The notes under the pieces were generated by a model that was not told the DNA's origin, ran no database searches, and saw only the letters and a program-made list of their open reading frames with translations. A DNA stretch of 64,000 nucleotides from JAWLGZ01 sp041690635 (GTDB taxonomy: Bacteria > Pseudomonadota > Gammaproteobacteria > Thiohalomonadales > Thiohalomonadaceae), in NCBI GenBank assembly GCA_041690635.1, contig JAWLGZ010000003.1:248001-312000 (forward strand). The letters are read 5' to 3'. Numbering within the stretch: position 1 is the stretch's first letter; every line of letters starts with the position of its first letter. A program made the position numbers and the translations under genes. Positions 25,530-34,078 of this stretch are shown one piece after another.

Positions 25530-28355
25530 GTGACCCGCGGCTCTCCCGATCTCGCCCTTGATGACGGCATCGACTTCAAGGCAGTTGCCCAGCGCTTTCG
25601 CCGCCTGAACACCGCCCGGCTCGCCCGCGCCCGCAACGGCATCGGCGAGCGCCAGCGAGTGGTGCTCGATCTGCTGCCCCTGCTGTTTCACGTCAACCAC
25701 CCCATGCTCCCCGGCTACGCGGGGGGAGAGACACCCGTCGGTGTGGCGGGTTACGAGCCCGACGAGGCCGCCCTCGAAGCGGCCCGGCGGATCGCCCGCA
25801 GTCTCGACCTGCGCCGGCCACGCAGCCACCACGAACCCATACTCTCCCTGTTCCTGATGGGCAGTGCCGGGACGGTGGCCCAGTCCGAGTCCAGCGACTT
25901 CGACATCTGGCTCTGCCACGACCCGGAGTTGGAGGAGCGCCCCCTCCAGCGTCTGGAGGAGAAGGCCCGCGGGATCAGTGCCTGGGCCGAGGAGTTGGGG
26001 CTGGAGGTGCACTTCTTCCTCATGAACCCGGAGCGGTTCCGACGCGGCGAGGTGCAGGGACTCAGCGAGGAGAGCAGCGGATCGGCCCAGTTCACCCTGC
26101 TGCTGGAGGAGTTCTATCGCTCGGCAATCCTGATCGCAGGCCAACCCCCGCTCTGGTGGATGGTACCGCCGGAGCGCGAGGCGGAGTACGACCTCTACGT
26201 GGCGGAGCTGCACCGCCGCCGTTTCATTCACGCCCGCGACCATATCGACCTGGGGGGGCTCGGCGGGGTGCCCGCGGAGGAGTTCTTCGGCGCTGCGCTC
26301 TGGCAGCTCTACAAGGGGATTCAGTCCCCCTACAAGGCGGCCTTGAAACTGCTGCTCATAGAAAGCTACGCCGGCGAGTACCCCGAGGTCGAACTGCTCG
26401 GCATGCAGTTCAAGCGCGCCGTCTACGCCGGTGAGGCGGACACGGATCGCCTCGATCCCTACCTGATGATGCTGGAGAAGGTGGAGCAGTATCTGGCGGG
26501 CCGGGAGGATGCCCGACGGCTGGAGCTGGCGCGGCGCTGTCTCTACATCAAGGTAAACATCCCGCTGAGCCGGCCCGCCGGCTCCGAACAGCCGTGGCAA
26601 CGGGATCGGATGTCGGAACTGGTCGCCGGCTGGGGCTGGCGACGCGGCGATCTGGTGCTGATGGACGGCCGCAAGGCGTGGAAGGTACACCGGGTGGCGG
26701 AGGAGCGGCGGCTGCTGTTCGAGGCGCTGGCGGCCAGCTACCGTTTTCTCTCCGATTTCGCCCGCCGGTTCGCCGGCTCCCTGATCACCCGCAGCGATCT
26801 GACCACCCTGGGCCGCAAGCTCTACGCCGCCTTTGAACGCAAGGCGGGCAAGGTGGAACTGCTGGTCCAGGGGGTGGATGCCGACCTGCACGAGAGCCAT
26901 CTGACACTGCGCGAGGCACCGGACGAGGGGGGGCGAAGCCTCTGGGAGCTTTACCGGGGCAGCCTGTCGCGGGACGAGTTGCGGGGGATCCGCCCCCTCA
27001 AGCGTTGCCGCAGCGTGGTCGAGCTGGCTGCCTGGTGCCATTTCAACCGCATCGCCGACCGGCGTACCCTGCCAGTGGTTCACCCGGGTCCCAGCCGTTT
27101 CGACGGCTACGCCTTCAGCGCTCTGATGGCCCGCTTCCAGGCCCTCTTCCCTTCCGGCTGCCTGGACGACGGGGGACTCGAAGCGTATGCCGGGCCGGCA
27201 CGGGTGCAACAGGCGGGGCTGTTCGTCAATGTCGCCCTCGACATGTTCGCCGAGCGCAATCCCATTGCTACGGCACGCCCCGACCCGCTCACCTATGGCG
27301 CCACCTCGGAGAACCTGGTTCAGGAGCTGGAACTGGTGCTGCTCACCAGTTGGGGCGAGGTGCTGATCTATCGCTATGCCGGGGCCGCCGGCCTGATGGA
27401 GGCACTGTGCGAGTACCTCAAGTGGGCACCGCCGGGCCGCGGCGAAACGCCGCCACGGCTGCAGGTTCAGGGAGGCACCCAGCCCAAAGGGAATCTTGCC
27501 GCCCAACGGCTCGGCGAACTGATCCATGACGTGACCGCCGCCTTCTACGGCGAGGGTTCCGTCACCCCACGCTACGTGGTGGCACTCGGGCGCGGATTCG
27601 GCTCATTGCGTATGGAGGGGGAAAGCCCGCGCTACCGGTTGTTCGAGAACGGAGGCGCGCTGATGCGCTATCTCTCCCGTCCGCAGCCCGCCTACAACCC
27701 AGTGATGCTGGACCGCTACGCCCTGACCGACACCCCGCTCCCCGCCATTCTGGCCGCCAACCGGCCCGGCTGGGTGCAGTTCTTCTACTGGCCGCGGGAG
27801 TCGAACGCAGAGATCTACGTACTGGACGAGCGCGGCTCACTCTTCTCCCAGACCACACCTTTTTTTGATGCGAGCTCCCTGGTCGGGCAGTTCAGTCGCT
27901 TCTTCGAGGCGGTGCTGAACCGCATGAACCTGCTGATGCAGGATGGGCAGTCGCTCGGTGTGGCCGAAGGAGTGGAGTTCTACCGCGTCCGCCGTGACGA
28001 GAACGGCACCTTCCAGCTCGGCCGCCAGCGGCCGGAGTTCCGCCGCACCGGGCAGCAGTACTTCAGCCTGCAGGTGATTGTAGAGGCGAGTGAAGAGGGG
28101 GGCACCGAGTTGACCATCTACTGTGACGGCCGGGAGTTCTCGACCCTGGAACACGGCAGCAAACTGTTCGACGCCGTGGTACGCCACGTGCTGGAGTTGC
28201 GCCGCAGCGGACAGGCCTACCCGGTCTACATCACCGACATCGGCCTGTCACGGGCGGTCATCGGCGAGGAGGCGCTTGGCCGGGTGCAGACCATCCACTT
28301 CCTCAACTACAAGCGCAGTATCGAGGAGCAGTTCAACCGGGCGATGCCGACTTAA
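25530..28355 (+). CDS. cyaA: Class I adenylate cyclase
   Basis: A 941-residue protein of the enterobacterial class I type, making cAMP from ATP. The nucleotidyltransferase-like signature MGSAGTVAQSESSDFDIW lies near residue 110, with 'YKAALKLLLIESYAG' further on and a long C-terminal regulatory half. The GTG at 25530 lies behind AAGGAAC and starts outside the upstream gene. In-frame ATGs upstream fall inside the DUF1496-like gene. It is longer than the 848 residues of E. coli CyaA, mostly in the C-terminal part. With it, cAMP can be made in this cell, fitting the cNMP-binding domains in this window. Confidence 0.94.
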   Translation: MTRGSPDLALDDGIDFKAVAQRFRRLNTARLARARNGIGERQRVVLDLLPLLFHVNHPMLPGYAGGETPVGVAGYEPDEAALEAARRIARSLDLRRPRSHHEPILSLFLMGSAGTVAQSESSDFDIWLCHDPELEERPLQRLEEKARGISAWAEELGLEVHFFLMNPERFRRGEVQGLSEESSGSAQFTLLLEEFYRSAILIAGQPPLWWMVPPEREAEYDLYVAELHRRRFIHARDHIDLGGLGGVPAEEFFGAALWQLYKGIQSPYKAALKLLLIESYAGEYPEVELLGMQFKRAVYAGEADTDRLDPYLMMLEKVEQYLAGREDARRLELARRCLYIKVNIPLSRPAGSEQPWQRDRMSELVAGWGWRRGDLVLMDGRKAWKVHRVAEERRLLFEALAASYRFLSDFARRFAGSLITRSDLTTLGRKLYAAFERKAGKVELLVQGVDADLHESHLTLREAPDEGGRSLWELYRGSLSRDELRGIRPLKRCRSVVELAAWCHFNRIADRRTLPVVHPGPSRFDGYAFSALMARFQALFPSGCLDDGGLEAYAGPARVQQAGLFVNVALDMFAERNPIATARPDPLTYGATSENLVQELELVLLTSWGEVLIYRYAGAAGLMEALCEYLKWAPPGRGETPPRLQVQGGTQPKGNLAAQRLGELIHDVTAAFYGEGSVTPRYVVALGRGFGSLRMEGESPRYRLFENGGALMRYLSRPQPAYNPVMLDRYALTDTPLPAILAANRPGWVQFFYWPRESNAEIYVLDERGSLFSQTTPFFDASSLVGQFSRFFEAVLNRMNLLMQDGQSLGVAEGVEFYRVRRDENGTFQLGRQRPEFRRTGQQYFSLQVIVEASEEGGTELTIYCDGREFSTLEHGSKLFDAVVRHVLELRRSGQAYPVYITDIGLSRAVIGEEALGRVQTIHFLNYKRSIEEQFNRAMPT

Positions 28356-28372
28356 CGTCACTTCGCCGTCAA

Positions 28373-28813
28373 TCAATCGCGAAGCCCGCTGAGGATGGCG
28401 AAGATATCGGCCTGCCAGCGCTTCAGCACCGCCCGGTCCTCCGCCGCCACCAGGTCGTTGAACAGGGTCGGATCAAAGGTGCTGGCGAGGGTCTCCTCCC
28501 CCTCGGCGAAGATGACGATCTTGAGCGGTAGGTAAGGGATCAGCTCCGGATAGCGCGCCGTCATCCGCCGCACCTCCTCCGGTTTGCCGAAAAACACCAC
28601 CCGGTACTTGTCGGTCTCGAACCCGGCGGCGGTGAGGCCGATATCCACCCGCTGTACCCGTGACACGGTGTAGCCATGGTCGGCAATGGCCGCCTGCAGC
28701 GCCAGCATCGCCTCGGGGAACGACTGGCCGGTCCGCACCATCATCATCTCGTCGGCCCACGCGGCCGGTCCCGCCAGCAAGGCCAGCAGCAGAACAAGGC
28801 GCATCATCTTCAC
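28373..28813 (-). CDS. Secreted DUF302 protein
   Basis: A 146-residue protein with a signal peptide (cleavage after about residue 20, AWA-DE) followed by a DUF302 domain ('TGQSFPEAMLALQAAIADHGY', 'RVVFFGKPE'). It overlaps the upstream cytochrome-DUF302 gene by four bases (GTGA), so the GTG at 28813 was used. ATGs two and three codons later are possible. It is a second DUF302 unit next to the fused one. Its role is unknown. Confidence 0.85.
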   Translation of the reverse strand: MKMMRLVLLLALLAGPAAWADEMMMVRTGQSFPEAMLALQAAIADHGYTVSRVQRVDIGLTAAGFETDKYRVVFFGKPEEVRRMTARYPELIPYLPLKIVIFAEGEETLASTFDPTLFNDLVAAEDRAVLKRWQADIFAILSGLRD

Positions 28814-29841
28814 AGGGTCGCCTCCTCCAGGATCTCTTCGTAGATGGCGGTCATCTGATCACAGAGGCCGTCGAGTTCCCCATTGTTGTAGAGGCGGCTC
28901 ATGAACTTGGGGTTCATGGCGATGATCTCGACCACGCCGTCGTCGCGCTCCACCACTGTCACCCGGCAGGGCATGAACAGACCCACCCGCGGGTCCACAT
29001 CCAGTGCCCCGTCGACAAATTTGAAGTTGCAGAAGTAGACGATCACCTGGCGCGGATCCTCCTCCGCCTCGGGGAAGAGTCCCTGCTCCAGATTCTGGAT
29101 ACGGATGATGCGGAAGTTCTTGCCCACCGCCGCCCGTTCGACGTTCTTGACCGTCTCCTCCAGGGAGTAGTTGGATTCCATGCTGATGAAGGGGACCGGG
29201 TCGGGATCGTAATCGCGCGCAAGGGGGCGCTGCTCAAACGAACGGACGAAGGCGACCACATCGTTGACGTCGCGCTCCGTGAGTCCTTCGGTAAGCGCGG
29301 AACGCTTAGGGGTGCCCCGGCGCCCCTTGATCAGGGTCTGCTTGATCATCAGGTCGGTGGCGGCCGCCAGGAAGCCGGCGTTGTTGAGCGCCGGGGGGAT
29401 AATCGGGATGTCGCGTGGACGGGAGAAACTGACCCCGGTGCCGGTCCCCCCCTCACCATTGTCGCCGTGGCATTCGGCACAATGTTCCGCATAGAGCCGG
29501 GCACCCCGTTGCACATCGCCCGCGATGCGGGTTCGGTTCATTCCCGGATCGGGAGGCCCCCAGCCCCGTATGTGAGCGACGATCGCCTTTACCTCCGCAT
29601 CGGCCAAGGACCTGAACGCGGGCATCACCCGCCCGGGCCGCCCCTCCCGGATCGACAGGGCGATGAACTCGTCCCCCGCGTCACGGAGAAAATCCTTCAG
29701 GGCAAGAGGAACACCCACCCCGCCGGTCCCCTCCCGTCCATGACAGGCGGAGCAGTGCTCCTGATAGAGGGCCGCACCGTCCGGGGCCGCCTGAACCCCG
29801 GCGGCGATCAGCGCCAACAAACCGAACGTCAGTAGTCGCAT
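28810..29841 (-). CDS. Di-haem cytochrome c fused to a DUF302 domain
   Basis: A 343-residue exported protein with a signal peptide, then two class I cytochrome c domains with CSACH (about residue 32) and CAECH (about residue 120) haem sites. 'GRVMPAF' is a likely Met axial ligand of the first. Residues about 215-335 form a DUF302 domain ('YSLEETVKNVERAAVGKNF', 'IVYFCNFKFVDGALDVDPR'). It is probably a periplasmic electron-transfer protein. The DUF302 part may bind a small molecule, metal or sulfur compound (inference). Confidence 0.88.
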   Translation of the reverse strand: MRLLTFGLLALIAAGVQAAPDGAALYQEHCSACHGREGTGGVGVPLALKDFLRDAGDEFIALSIREGRPGRVMPAFRSLADAEVKAIVAHIRGWGPPDPGMNRTRIAGDVQRGARLYAEHCAECHGDNGEGGTGTGVSFSRPRDIPIIPPALNNAGFLAAATDLMIKQTLIKGRRGTPKRSALTEGLTERDVNDVVAFVRSFEQRPLARDYDPDPVPFISMESNYSLEETVKNVERAAVGKNFRIIRIQNLEQGLFPEAEEDPRQVIVYFCNFKFVDGALDVDPRVGLFMPCRVTVVERDDGVVEIIAMNPKFMSRLYNNGELDGLCDQMTAIYEEILEEATL

Positions 29842-29955
29842 GGCATCCTTGATTGATAGTTCAGCAAATCATCATCGGATTCTAATGGGGCAAAAGGTCC
29901 AGCGTCCACGACTCGTTCACCCCCCCGGCACATGAATCGTGAGCCCCGCACCTTG

Positions 29956-29961
29956 TATACT
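29956..29961 (+). promoter_or_regulatory. -10 box of the lptM-lysA operon
   Basis: TATACT preceded by TG (extended -10 form) lies about 27 bases before the lptM ATG. The -35 region is weak. Confidence 0.5.
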
Positions 29962-29987
29962 GCGCCCTCTTTACGAGGACGTGATTT

Positions 29988-30119
29988 ATGCGCATCTGTT
30001 GGGCTCAATATCTGTTGTGGGCGGTAATCGCCGTTTTGGGAGCCGGCGCCGCCCTCTCCGGCTGCGGTTCCAAGGGGCCGCTCTATCTGCCTGAGGAAGA
30101 GCGGCAGGCGAATCGGTAA
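29988..30119 (+). CDS. lptM: Small outer-membrane lipoprotein LptM (YifL)
   Basis: A 43-residue lipoprotein with lipobox LSGC (cysteine at about 26) and the family signature C-GSKGPLYLPEEE. LptM helps oxidative maturation of the LptD/LptE lipopolysaccharide translocon. Its place directly before lysA and dapF is conserved in this class. The stop overlaps the lysA start (TAATG). Confidence 0.92.
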   Translation: MRICWAQYLLWAVIAVLGAGAALSGCGSKGPLYLPEEERQANR

Positions 30120-31363
30120 TGGATCACTTTCTCTACCGCAAAGGGCACCTGCACGCAGAGGAGGTCCCGCTGACGCGGGTCGCCGAACTACACGGGACCC
30201 CTACCTACGTCTACTCGCGTGCCACCATCGAGCGGCACTGGCGGGCCTTCGATGCCGCCCTCGCCGGGCAGGCGCACCTGGTCTGCTACGCGGTGAAGGC
30301 CAACTCCAACCTGGCGGTGCTGAACCTCATGGCCCGGCTCGGTTCCGGCTTCGACATCGTCTCGGTCGGGGAACTGGAGCGGGTGCTGGCGGCCGGCGGG
30401 GCACCGGAGCGGATCGTCTTCTCCGGCGTGGGCAAGCGCGAGCAGGAAATGCGCCGGGCGCTGGAGGTGGGGATCCTCTGTTTCAATGTCGAATCCGAGG
30501 CGGAGCTGGACCGGCTTGACCGGGTCGCGGGGGAGATGGGGGTACGCGCCCCGGTGTCACTGCGGGTCAACCCGGATGTGGATGCCGGCACCCACCCCTA
30601 CATCTCCACCGGCCTGCGCGAGAACAAGTTCGGCATCGACATCACTATCGCCCCGGCAGTCTACGCCCGCGCCGCGGAGATGCCCCACATCGATGTGGTC
30701 GGGGTGGACTGCCACATCGGTTCACAGATCACCGAAACCGCCCCTTTCGTGGACGCACTGGACCGGGTGCTGGCACTGGTGGAGACGCTCTGCGCGGCCG
30801 GCATCGCCCTGCGCCACATCGATATCGGCGGGGGCCTCGGCATCCGGTACCGGGACGAGGAGCCGCCGCTGCCGGGCGACTACGCCGCGCCGCTGCTGGA
30901 GCGGCTCGCCGGACGCGACCTGATGGTGATCATCGAACCGGGGCGCGCCATCGTCGGCAACGCCGGCGTGTTGCTGACCCGGGTGGAGTACCTCAAGCAC
31001 ACCGAGGCCCACGACTTCGCGGTGGTCGACGCGGCGATGAACGACCTGATGCGCCCCGCCCTGTATAGCGCGTGGCAGGCCATCGTGCCGGTCGTCGAGC
31101 GGTCGGGACAACCTCGCCGCTACGACGTGGTCGGGCCGGTGTGCGAGACCGGCGACTTCCTCGGCAAGGGGCGGGAGCTGGTGCTCGCCGAAGGGGACCT
31201 GCTCGCGGTCCGCTCGGCCGGGGCCTACGGTTTCTCCATGAGCTCCAACTACAACAGCCGTCCGCGCGCCGCGGAGGTGATGGTGGACGGCGCTGCGATC
31301 CATCTGGTCCGGCCACGGGAGACAGTGACCACCCTCTACGAGGCCGAACGACGGCTGCCGTGA
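30119..31363 (+). CDS. lysA: Diaminopimelate decarboxylase
   Basis: A 414-residue PLP enzyme of fold III performing the last step of lysine synthesis (meso-diaminopimelate to lysine). The PLP lysine is in 'CYAVKANSNLAVL'. Other motifs are 'GVDCHIGSQI', 'IDIGGGLGI', 'IEPGRAIVGNAG' and 'GPVCETGDFLGKG'. It overlaps lptM and the following methyltransferase gene (TGATG), so it lies in a tight operon with dapF downstream. Confidence 0.97.
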   Translation: MDHFLYRKGHLHAEEVPLTRVAELHGTPTYVYSRATIERHWRAFDAALAGQAHLVCYAVKANSNLAVLNLMARLGSGFDIVSVGELERVLAAGGAPERIVFSGVGKREQEMRRALEVGILCFNVESEAELDRLDRVAGEMGVRAPVSLRVNPDVDAGTHPYISTGLRENKFGIDITIAPAVYARAAEMPHIDVVGVDCHIGSQITETAPFVDALDRVLALVETLCAAGIALRHIDIGGGLGIRYRDEEPPLPGDYAAPLLERLAGRDLMVIIEPGRAIVGNAGVLLTRVEYLKHTEAHDFAVVDAAMNDLMRPALYSAWQAIVPVVERSGQPRRYDVVGPVCETGDFLGKGRELVLAEGDLLAVRSAGAYGFSMSSNYNSRPRAAEVMVDGAAIHLVRPRETVTTLYEAERRLP

Positions 31364-32028
31364 TGGAGCGGGTTCCCGAGCCCGAACTGATGGACGAGGC
31401 GGGGCAGGCGCTCGCCTACGCCCGTGCCGATTTCACCGAACCCCATGAGCGCTTCGTGGACCTGTTCGCGGAGCGGTTTCCGGGGTTCGGTGGCGCACAG
31501 CACGTGCTGGACCTGGGGTGCGGTCCGGCGGACATCTGCCTGCGTTTCGCCCGCCGCTATCCGGAGTGCCGCATCGACGGCGTGGACGGTGCCGAGGCGA
31601 TGCTGCGGCTTGGCCGCGAGGCGGCGGGGGAGAGCGGCCTCGGGGATCGGTTGCATCTGGTGCACGGTTATCTCCCCGGCGCGGCGCTGCCCCGCGAACG
31701 CTATGACGCGGTCATCAGCAACAGCCTGCTGCACCACCTCGCCGATCCGATGGTGCTGTGGCAGACGGTCCGCGCCCACGCCGCCCCCGGTGCCCCGGTG
31801 TTCGTGATGGACCTGATGCGGCCTGACTCCCGCGGACAGGCGGAAGCGCTGCTGACGCGGTATGCCGCCGGCGAACCCGAGGTGCTGCGACACGACTTCT
31901 TCCACTCCCTGCTCGCCGCCTACCGACCCGACGAAGTGGAGGCGCAGCTGGCGGCCGCCAACCTCCCGTTACGGGTGGAGGTGGTGAGCGACAGGCACCT
32001 CATCGCCTTTGGTGCTGTGGAGAGATGA
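31363..32028 (+). CDS. Class I SAM-dependent methyltransferase
   Basis: A 221-residue protein with motif I 'VLDLGCGPADICLRFA', an acidic loop 'IDGVDGAEAML' and motif IV-like 'YDAVISNSLLHHL'. The substrate is unknown. The ATG at 31363 uses the last base of lysA, and the stop overlaps the next gene. Confidence 0.85.
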   Translation: MERVPEPELMDEAGQALAYARADFTEPHERFVDLFAERFPGFGGAQHVLDLGCGPADICLRFARRYPECRIDGVDGAEAMLRLGREAAGESGLGDRLHLVHGYLPGAALPRERYDAVISNSLLHHLADPMVLWQTVRAHAAPGAPVFVMDLMRPDSRGQAEALLTRYAAGEPEVLRHDFFHSLLAAYRPDEVEAQLAAANLPLRVEVVSDRHLIAFGAVER

Positions 32029-32447
32029 TGGCGTTCGAAAATCCCGGCGACGAGATGATCCGCGACCTGCTGCAACGGACCCGCACCATCGCGGTGGTCG
32101 GCCTGTCACCCAAACCGGGGCGACCGAGCCACTTCGTCGCCTCCGCCCTGCAGGGGGCCGGCTACCGCATCGTCCCGGTGCGACCGGCGGTGGACGAGAT
32201 CCTGGGTGAACGGGCCTGGCCGGATCTGGCAAGTGTCCCCGAGTTGGTCGATATGGTGAATGTCTTCCGCGCCCCGGAGCACGTGGACCCCATTGTGGAC
32301 ACCTGCATCGCGCGCGGCATCAAGGCGCTCTGGCTCCAGGAGGGGGTGGTCAACCCCGCCGCCGCCGAACGGGCACAGGCCGCCGGTCTCACCGTGGTGA
32401 TGGACCGCTGCATTCAGAAGGACCTCGTGCGCCTGCTGGGCAACTAA
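32025..32447 (+). CDS. CoA-binding domain protein (YccU family)
   Basis: A 140-residue Rossmann-type protein with 'IAVVGLSPKPGRPSH', 'VNVFRAPEHVDPIVD', 'LWLQEGVVN' and 'VVMDRCIQKD', the YccU/CoA-binding pattern related to the succinyl-CoA synthetase nucleotide fold. It binds CoA-type ligands; the physiological role is undefined. It overlaps the methyltransferase gene by four bases (ATGA). Confidence 0.9.
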   Translation: MMAFENPGDEMIRDLLQRTRTIAVVGLSPKPGRPSHFVASALQGAGYRIVPVRPAVDEILGERAWPDLASVPELVDMVNVFRAPEHVDPIVDTCIARGIKALWLQEGVVNPAAAERAQAAGLTVVMDRCIQKDLVRLLGN

Positions 32448-32463
32448 TGACCTGTGGCAGCCG

Positions 32464-32507
32464 CCACCACAGAGCATCCGTCTCTGTGATCTCCGCGTAC
32501 TCTGTGG
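32464..32507 (+). repeat. CCACAGAG-type intergenic palindrome
   Basis: Arm CCACAGAG (32467-32474) pairs with CTCTGTGG (32500-32507), with an additional CTCTGTG at 32482 between them. A T-run follows at 32517-32524, so it could terminate transcription before dapF. Related repeats lie at 40244-40297 and 45905-45994. Confidence 0.65.
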
Positions 32508-32540
32508 CTAGTCATTGTTTTTTTGGGTAGTCTTCCGCCG

Positions 32541-33371
32541 GTGAAGCTGAAATTCAGCAAGATGCACGGCCTGGGCAACGATTTCGTCGTCTTCGACGCC
32601 GTGCGCCAGTCGATCGCCCTCGATACCGACCAGGTCCGCTTCCTGGCCGACCGCCGCTTCGGCATCGGCTGCGACCAGGTGCTGATGGTGGAACGCCCCA
32701 CCGCGGCCGGAGCCGATTTCCGCTATCGCATATTCAATGCCGACGGCAGTGAGGTGGAGCAGTGCGGCAATGGTGCGCGCTGCTTCGCCCGCTTTGTGCG
32801 CGATCAGGGTCTCAGCACCCGGGACACCCTCGCGGTGGAGACCGCCGCCGGCCCCATCACGCTCCACATCGAGGCGGACGGGCGGGTGCGGGTCGACATG
32901 GGCGCCCCGCGCTTTGCTCCCGCGGCACTGCCCTTCCAGGCGGTGATGGAATGCCCCGAATACACGCTCGAGGCGGCGGGGGAACAGGTGGTGATCGGTG
33001 CCGTCTCCATGGGCAATCCCCACGCGGTGCTGCGGGTCGCCGACATCGACAGCGCGCCGGTGGATCGGCTGGGGCCGGCCATCGAGGCCCACCCATTGTT
33101 CCCGCGCCGGGTCAACGTCGGCTTCATGCAGGTGGTCGCGCGCGACCGTATCCGCCTGCGGGTGTACGAACGGGGTGCCGGCGAGACACTGGCCTGCGGC
33201 ACCGGTGCCTGTGCGGCGGTGGCCGTGGGCCGACGTTGGGGAATGCTGGACGAGACGGTGCAGGTGGCGCTACCGGGCGGGGAACTCACCGTGCGCTGGG
33301 CGGGAGAAGGGGAGCCGGTGTGGATGATCGGACCGGCCACCCAGGTATTTGACGGAGAAATCGAGCTATGA
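32541..33371 (+). CDS. dapF: Diaminopimelate epimerase
   Basis: A 276-residue enzyme interconverting LL- and meso-diaminopimelate without a cofactor. Both catalytic cysteines are present ('EQCGNGARCFARF' and 'LACGTGACAA'), and the start 'FSKMHGLGNDFVV' matches the family. The GTG at 32541 gives the usual length (E. coli 274). A TTG six codons upstream is unlikely. It overlaps the DUF484 gene by four bases. Confidence 0.96.
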   Translation: MKLKFSKMHGLGNDFVVFDAVRQSIALDTDQVRFLADRRFGIGCDQVLMVERPTAAGADFRYRIFNADGSEVEQCGNGARCFARFVRDQGLSTRDTLAVETAAGPITLHIEADGRVRVDMGAPRFAPAALPFQAVMECPEYTLEAAGEQVVIGAVSMGNPHAVLRVADIDSAPVDRLGPAIEAHPLFPRRVNVGFMQVVARDRIRLRVYERGAGETLACGTGACAAVAVGRRWGMLDETVQVALPGGELTVRWAGEGEPVWMIGPATQVFDGEIEL

Positions 33372-34078
33372 CGGTGGAACAGGGCACGGGGGCCGAGGCG
33401 GGGGTATCCGAGGCGGCGGTCATCGATTTTCTGCGCGATTCGCCGGACTTCTTCCACCGCCACCCCGAGCTGCTCGCCGCCATCGCGCTGCCCCATCCGG
33501 ACACCGGTGCGGCGGTCTCTCTCATTGAGCGGCAGGTATCCGTGCTGCGGGAGCGCAACGACGAACTGCAACACAAGCTGCACCTCCTGGGACAGGCCGC
33601 CCGCACCAATGAACAACTGCTGCAGCGCATTCAGCGGCTGGTGCTGGAACTGGTGGGTACCGCCGATCTGGGGGCTCTTCTGGAACGCCTCGGCGAGTTG
33701 GTCCGGCACGATTTCCATGCCGACGCACTCTCCGTGCGGCTGCTGCTGCCGGGCGTCGGTCCCGAGTTTGTCAGCGAGGGGAGTACCCGGCTGGGTTCCG
33801 TTCGGGATGTGCTGACCACACGCACGCCGGTGTGCGGCCATTTGACCCCCGAGCAGCTCGACTTCTTCTTCGGCAGCGAGGGGGTCGAGATCGCGTCCGG
33901 GGCCATCATCCCGCTGTGCGAACCGGGGGAAGAGCGGTGCACGGGGATGGTGGCGATCGGCAGCATCGACCCGCGCCGCTTCCACCCGGAGATGGGCACC
34001 GTCTTCCTGACCCATCTGGGCGCCCTCCTCGGACGGCTGATCCGCCTGCACGCGGAATCCGCGGGCGATGCGGCCTGA
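33368..34078 (+). CDS. DUF484 family protein
   Basis: A 236-residue protein with an N-terminal helix pair ('VIDFLRDSPDFFHRHPELL') and a GAF-like C-terminal domain ('GAIIPLCEPGEERCTGMVAIGS'), as in YigA/DUF484. Genes of this family lie between dapF and xerC in many gammaproteobacteria, as here. The function is unknown; a role near chromosome dimer resolution is only a contextual guess. It overlaps both neighbours. Confidence 0.92.
   Translation: MTVEQGTGAEAGVSEAAVIDFLRDSPDFFHRHPELLAAIALPHPDTGAAVSLIERQVSVLRERNDELQHKLHLLGQAARTNEQLLQRIQRLVLELVGTADLGALLERLGELVRHDFHADALSVRLLLPGVGPEFVSEGSTRLGSVRDVLTTRTPVCGHLTPEQLDFFFGSEGVEIASGAIIPLCEPGEERCTGMVAIGSIDPRRFHPEMGTVFLTHLGALLGRLIRLHAESAGDAA

Noticed and set aside
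25407..27527. Open minus-strand frame of about 700 codons opposite cyaA
   Set aside because: It lies antisense to a clear class I adenylate cyclase; third-position GC opens such frames, and it shows no domain or ribosome-binding site.
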